From NCBI GenBank assembly GCA_934623455.1, contig CAKTVK010000041.1:1-17304 (forward strand): DNA of 17,304 bases, read 5' to 3'. The notes under the pieces were generated by a model. It saw nothing but the letters and a program-made list of their open reading frames with translations. It made no database searches and was not told the origin of the DNA. The stretch is from an uncultured Eggerthellaceae bacterium. Its GTDB lineage: Bacteria > Actinomycetota > Coriobacteriia > Coriobacteriales > Eggerthellaceae. Made by a program: the position numbers and the translations under genes. Shown one piece after another: positions 13,983 through 17,304 of this stretch. Position 1 is the stretch's first letter. Each line of letters opens with the position of its first letter.

Positions 13983-14321
13983 TCATTCGCGCAGGATATC
14001 GTTGGCCCAAGGGTCCCCATAGAAAAAACTAAGGGGTTTCAGCGGCGATGCTTCGGGCAGAACTTGGATTCCAGAAGAAGAACGGTGGTCTCTAATTGGG
14101 GAAGATTCCCAATAGGACGATTCTTCATAAGCGGCGGGAAGTCGCATGAACTTTGACGACCGAAGCTGGCCAATGGAGTCTCCAGTCAGGGTAAACCGCC
14201 GCAAAAGCACGGATTCTCGCCAAGTCTCGAGTATTCTCGACGTTTCATCCAGCCAGGTCCGACTGGAAAATTCCGCCCTTGGGCGTATCGGGCAGCCTTC
14301 TGTGTCTCGGCGTAGCGGCAT
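13983..14321 (-). CDS. Uncertain ORF between yafQ and the AlbA_2 gene
   Basis: The 480-bp stretch 13966-14445 holds no recognised gene. On the minus strand a 112-aa frame runs through it, ending SFFYGDPWANDILRE, rich in Arg and Ser. No ribosome site precedes its ATG and I know no family for it. It may be a remnant of a longer gene or chance. The remainder of the stretch is the operator and promoter region of the following gene. Confidence 0.2.
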   Translation of the reverse strand: MPLRRDTEGCPIRPRAEFSSRTWLDETSRILETWRESVLLRRFTLTGDSIGQLRSSKFMRLPAAYEESSYWESSPIRDHRSSSGIQVLPEASPLKPLSFFYGDPWANDILRE

Positions 14322-14370
14322 CGAGACCGTACTTACTGCTTATGCACAACCACTCCTTTGATTCGATCCA

Positions 14371-14414
14371 ATTCTAACCATTCTAACCATCATGGTTAAT
14401 AAAATGGTTAGAAT
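14371..14414. promoter_or_regulatory. Nested palindromic operator upstream of the AlbA_2 gene
   Basis: ATTCTAACC is repeated in tandem (14371-14379, 14380-14388) and faces two inverted copies, ATGGTTA at 14392-14398 and ATGGTTAGAAT at 14404-14414. The outer pair ATTCTAACCAT/ATGGTTAGAAT is a perfect 11-bp inverted repeat; the inner pair TAACCAT/ATGGTTA is perfect around a single base. The rightmost arm contains TAGAAT, a -10 match. Four half-sites 32-75 bp from the start codon suggest cooperative repressor binding, perhaps by the gene's own winged helix (inference). Confidence 0.65.
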
Positions 14415-14445
14415 ATGGGTAGCATAAAATTGAGAGGCAGGCAGA

Positions 14446-15771
14446 ATGAAATTCCAGGAAACAGAAATGGTCGAGCTGAAGGCCGTTGCGCAGGACAGTA
14501 TCAAGAAGGAGATTATCGCCTTTGCGAACTGCAACGGCGGAACGGTCTACGTGGGTGTCGCCGACGATGGCACCGTGCTGGGCGTCGAAGACGTCGACGA
14601 GTGCGCCCTGCAGGTCTCTAACATGGTGCGAGACGCTGTGAAACCAGACGTCACCATGTTCGTCCGCTACGAAACGCTCGACTGCGACGGGAAAGCGGTC
14701 ATTGCTGTCGAGGTCCAGCGCGGCACGAACCGCCCCTACTACCTGGCGAAGAAGGGCTTACGCCCCGAGGGTGTCTACGTGCGGCAGGGGCACTCCTCCG
14801 TCCCAGCAACCGATGCGGCCATCCGGCAGATGATCAAGGAGACCGACGGCGACAGCTTCGAGGATATGCGCTCTCTCAATCAAAAACTAACCTTTGAGTC
14901 GACGAAAAAGGAATTTGAAACTCGAGATATCCCCTTCAGCTCGCCGCAGATGCAAACCCTGAAGATTATTTCGCCGGACGGCCTTTACACGAACCTCGGC
15001 CTGCTTCTGTCCGATCAATGTCCCCACACCGTCAAGGCGGCCGTTTTCGAGGGGACAGACCAGAGCGTGTTCAAGGACCGCCGGGAATTCTCCGGGTCCC
15101 TTATGCGGCAGCTCAGCGAAGCATACGACTACATCGACTTCCACAACCAGACCCATGCTACTTTCCAAAAGCTGCTGCGCATCGACACCAGGGATTACCC
15201 AGAGGTCGCCGTGCGCGAGGCTCTACTGAACTCGCTCGTGCACAGGGACTACTCCTTCCGCGCCAGCACGCTGATCGGTATCTACGACGACAGAATCGAA
15301 TTCGTGTCCGTCGGCGGCCTTTTGCCCGGCTTGGAGCTGGAGGATCTGATGATGGGCGTCTCCGCCTGCCGAAACCCTCATCTGGCCAACGTCTTCTACC
15401 GCCTGCAGCTCATTGAGGCGTACGGCACGGGGATGAGGAAGATCATGGGAGCTTACGCGGGGGCGGCCTCTCAGCCGCAAATCATGACCACGAGCAACGC
15501 ATTCAAAATCGTCCTGCCCAACGTGAACTTCACACCAACGGAAGCAAAAAGGCCGGCAGCAACCAGCAAAAAGGCGCCTGTTGCTTCTCGTTCCCGAGAG
15601 GACGAGATTCTGCGATTCTTGGCAGAATACCCCTCAATTACCCGAAGGGAAGCACAGGCGCTGCTCGGGGTCAGCCAATCCACGGCTGGTCGCATATTGA
15701 AGGAGATGATGGACAAGGGGCAAATCGTATCGCACGGCGCAAGCCGCGCCTTGCGATACGAATTGGCATAG
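14446..15771 (+). CDS. AlbA_2 (Schlafen-like) / HATPase_c_4 / winged-helix protein
   Basis: 441 aa, three domains as usual for this family. AlbA_2 (about 1-130): ETEMVELK (5-12), IIAFANCNGGTVYVGVADDG (23-42) and the PYYLAKKGLRPEGVYVRQG stretch (98-116). A GHKL-type ATPase-like domain (about 255-345): VREALLNSLVHRDYS, DRIEFVSVGG and YGTGMRKIM. A C-terminal winged helix (about 385-441): ITRREAQALLGVSQSTAG. Members are annotated as transcriptional regulators or RNA/DNA-binding proteins; AlbA_2 is related to Schlafen nuclease cores (family knowledge). The operator upstream suggests autoregulation. The ATG follows AGAGG at 8 nt. GC-rich codons compared with the AT-rich defence block suggest separate acquisition. 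Confidence 0.88.
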   Translation: MKFQETEMVELKAVAQDSIKKEIIAFANCNGGTVYVGVADDGTVLGVEDVDECALQVSNMVRDAVKPDVTMFVRYETLDCDGKAVIAVEVQRGTNRPYYLAKKGLRPEGVYVRQGHSSVPATDAAIRQMIKETDGDSFEDMRSLNQKLTFESTKKEFETRDIPFSSPQMQTLKIISPDGLYTNLGLLLSDQCPHTVKAAVFEGTDQSVFKDRREFSGSLMRQLSEAYDYIDFHNQTHATFQKLLRIDTRDYPEVAVREALLNSLVHRDYSFRASTLIGIYDDRIEFVSVGGLLPGLELEDLMMGVSACRNPHLANVFYRLQLIEAYGTGMRKIMGAYAGAASQPQIMTTSNAFKIVLPNVNFTPTEAKRPAATSKKAPVASRSREDEILRFLAEYPSITRREAQALLGVSQSTAGRILKEMMDKGQIVSHGASRALRYELA

Positions 15772-15808
15772 CACTGTGTCTCTGGGACAATTGCACAAAG
15801 AAGTTTGC

Positions 15809-15876
15809 ATATCACCGCGCACAGTCCAGTTTTATACGTTAAATGCGAGCAGTATTCCGCTATAAAGAAGTGCTTA
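15809..15876. repeat. 68-bp dispersed repeat, copy 2 (degenerate)
   Basis: The partner of 13256-13323. Of 16 differences, 15 are transitions by my count. The internal inverted repeat of copy 1 is lost here. It ends exactly where the IS3-type coding remnant begins, so the sequence that followed it was probably removed by the insertion. Confidence 0.7.
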
Positions 15877-16015
15877 CACGGCGGAGCCTCAACGCCTGGG
15901 TGTGGTGGTACAATAACGAGCGCATCCACTCGACCTTGGGGTATATGAGCCCGGTCGAGTTCAGAAAGGCAGGTTTGTCCCTCTAGAAATCGTCCAATTA
16001 AGTGTTGCTATTCCA
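15877..16015 (+). mobile_element. Right end of an IS3-family insertion sequence
   Basis: The plus strand at 15879-15986 reads RRSLNAWVWWYNNERIHSTL, then GYMSPVEFRKAGLSL and a stop: the C-terminal integrase end of IS3-family OrfB (YNN.RIHS.LGY.SP.E), without the DDE core. The sequence after the stop runs about 29 bp to a likely terminus TTGCTATTCCA ending at 16015, where the frame of the opposing gene turns abnormal. The left part and the transposase body are gone. Confidence 0.75.
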
Positions 16016-16374
16016 AAGGAACGCCACCTGGGCCTTGGCCTTCACGTCGCGGTCGGGGTCGCCCTCGGCCTCTATCACGAAGTCCATGGTCTTCACGCCG
16101 AACAGGTCGTACAGCATGTCACGAAGCGCACGCGAAAAGTCGCGCAGGTCGTAGTCGGTCTTGCCCGCCAAAACCAGCCGCGCCATCTTCAGCACGCGCT
16201 CGGCGCACATCTTGTTAATCGGGTTATCCGCCCTGTCCTTCAGGCAGTCGCGCGAGAAGTAGGTCGAGGGTATACCGAGCCTCTTGCGCCCCGGCCCCCG
16301 AAGAAGGAAACCCTCACGGTCACCACGCCGAACAGGCGCTTGAGTACCTGGGTCAAAAGCTCGCGCGTCAGCAT
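15998..16374 (-). pseudogene. Small conserved-looking gene, frameshifted and with its 3' end replaced by an IS end
   Basis: The start ATG at 16374 has AAAGGA 8 nt upstream. It reads MLTRELLTQVLKRLFGVVTV and RVSFFGGRG, then leaves frame at a G4 run (CCCC at 16289-16292, plus strand). Adding one G continues as RKRLGIPSTYFSRDCLKD, then NPINKMCAERVLKMARLV, DYDLRDFSRALRDMLYDLFG and MDFVIEAEGDPDRDVKAKAQ. The last codons, WNSNT-stop, come from the terminus of the IS fragment (16013-15998), so the natural C-terminus is lost. I do not recognise the family. Restored length would be about 125 aa. Confidence 0.55.
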
Positions 16375-16526
16375 GGTCGCATCCTTTCCTCAGGGGGCTA
16401 TGTATGGGGAGGGGTTAGAAGGATACAACTCAGGCGAGGATAATGTGCCCTTGCATGCCGAAAACTAGGCGAGCGGCGAGAAGTTCGTGAAATGTTTTAT
16501 GAAAATCGGCCTAAAACGCAAGAACG

Positions 16527-17192
16527 CTAAGCTCCATCCGTCCATATGCCCCTACCGAGCATGTAAAACACGGCTTCCCTCATCACCAGAATCTCTCTCG
16601 CCATCAGGATACATTCACACGCCATTTCGAGCAGATAGGTATCTCCGGCGGGATCAACGGTACCATCATCGCGCAAGGCCTGGACAAGCTGCGTCTCGCT
16701 ATCGAAGCGCGTCTTATTATGGCAGAATGCGTTGCGCAGCCCGGGCTTCCAGCATCGTCTAATGAGGCCTGTGAAAGCACCCGTCCCAACGGCTTCAAGC
16801 CGTTTAGCCTTGCTCAGACGGCCCAGCTTGTCGAAAGTCTTGGCGCCCAGGTTCAGCATTAGCGGCATCGCGTCAAATGCCCCGTCGCGCTCGATGTTAT
16901 CCAGCCCAATGAACAAAACCATTAGACGTCCGATAAGCTCGTATTCGTCGCAATAGAGGTCTTTCAGATCCTCAGGTGTGCAACTATAGCTCCCGTACTC
17001 CTCAAGGGAGTAGCCGCCGTTCGCCTTAAGGAACGTGAAGCCATTTACAAGAGAGGGGTACGCCTTCGCGACTTGATCGAAAACCCTAAGCGTCTCGGCG
17101 AGCACATGGCGCCCTGTCACGCCGCTGGCCAGGTAAAAGCCGGCCAAATCGGCGAGAGCGTCAACCTGGAGTCTCCGAACGCGCGCTGTCAC
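16527..17192 (-). CDS. HEPN-like protein with RNxxxH motif, 5' end uncertain
   Basis: 221 aa from a GTG at 17192, largely helical, no named family recognised. GLRNAFCHNKTRF (151-163) holds R153-N154-x3-H158, the RNxxxH pattern of HEPN RNases, at a late position as is usual for the domain; this is motif-level evidence only. The GTG has no ribosome site and the frame upstream is coding-like (FDAHVADADARKRAKE), reaching a TGA at about 17274-17276. Removing one T from a T5 run (AAAAA at 17238-17242, plus strand) would connect it to a GTG at 17277 preceded by GAGAGG, adding about 28 residues. The true gene may therefore be 16527-17277 with a one-base shift. The region 16375-16526 downstream of it shows only the leader of the next gene. 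Confidence 0.55.
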   Translation of the reverse strand: MTARVRRLQVDALADLAGFYLASGVTGRHVLAETLRVFDQVAKAYPSLVNGFTFLKANGGYSLEEYGSYSCTPEDLKDLYCDEYELIGRLMVLFIGLDNIERDGAFDAMPLMLNLGAKTFDKLGRLSKAKRLEAVGTGAFTGLIRRCWKPGLRNAFCHNKTRFDSETQLVQALRDDGTVDPAGDTYLLEMACECILMAREILVMREAVFYMLGRGIWTDGA

Positions 17193-17304
17193 TTCTTTCG
17201 CCCTTTTGCGTGCATCAGCGTCGGCAACGTGAGCGTCAAAAATTAGGCGTCTTAACAGCGCAATCGTCTTGGATCACAATCCTCTCATCGACAAGATGGG
17301 AGGA

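Noticed and set aside
14146..14361. 71-aa plus-strand ORF before the AlbA_2 operator
   Set aside because: No ribosome site, no known family, Ser/Arg-rich and antisense to another doubtful ORF.
1..17304. CRISPR arrays, tRNA and rRNA genes
   Set aside because: I saw no regularly spaced repeats, no cloverleaf with a TTCGANTC-type arm in a plausible setting, and no rRNA signature.

Overview
The window looks like an accessory (defence-island) segment of a chromosome of moderate GC. The two cell-envelope genes, one of them a fusion of cell-wall-binding type 2 repeats with a LytR-CpsA-Psr (LCP) domain, point to a Gram-positive host. An actinobacterium of the Coriobacteriia/Eggerthellales type is my best guess; that is an inference from protein style, and no rRNA or core marker is present to prove it.

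Layout. (1) 38-2313, minus strand: a two-gene unit encoding a coiled-coil protein with a GrpE-like architecture, then an Hsp70-type ATPase that ends just after its nucleotide-binding domain. A 14-bp perfect palindrome lies in front of the first start codon. (2) 2410-3930, minus: a decayed AbiE toxin-antitoxin locus (AbiEi remnant, AbiEii nucleotidyltransferase with two frameshifts) followed by a small Cys-rich zinc-ribbon-like gene, also frameshifted. (3) 3954-9665, minus: three intact defence-type genes, namely an Abi_2/AbiD-F HEPN protein, a 993-aa TOTE-type primase-SF2 helicase with a C-terminal phospholipase-D-like domain that has lost its HKD residues, and a STAND-like ATPase with a DUF234 nuclease-like tail. 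(4) 9770-13177, minus: two LCP genes. (5) 13397-15771, plus: a RelB/DinJ-YafQ toxin-antitoxin pair and an AlbA_2 (Schlafen-like) regulator with a nested palindromic operator. (6) 15809-16015: a degenerate second copy of a 68-bp repeat and the right end of an IS3-family element. (7) 15998-17277, minus: a frameshifted small gene cut by the IS end, and a HEPN-like protein carrying an RNxxxH motif.

How it fits together: the island holds many classes of abortive-infection and toxin genes. The intact block 3954-9665 is the best candidate for a working system (HEPN RNase-like protein, primase-helicase, ATPase-nuclease). The Hsp70/coiled-coil pair is the least familiar unit. A striking global feature is that at least six open frames in the flanks can each be restored by one base, nearly always in a short homopolymer; this means either pseudogene decay or a homopolymer-error-prone assembly, and it should be settled before any of those genes is called dead.
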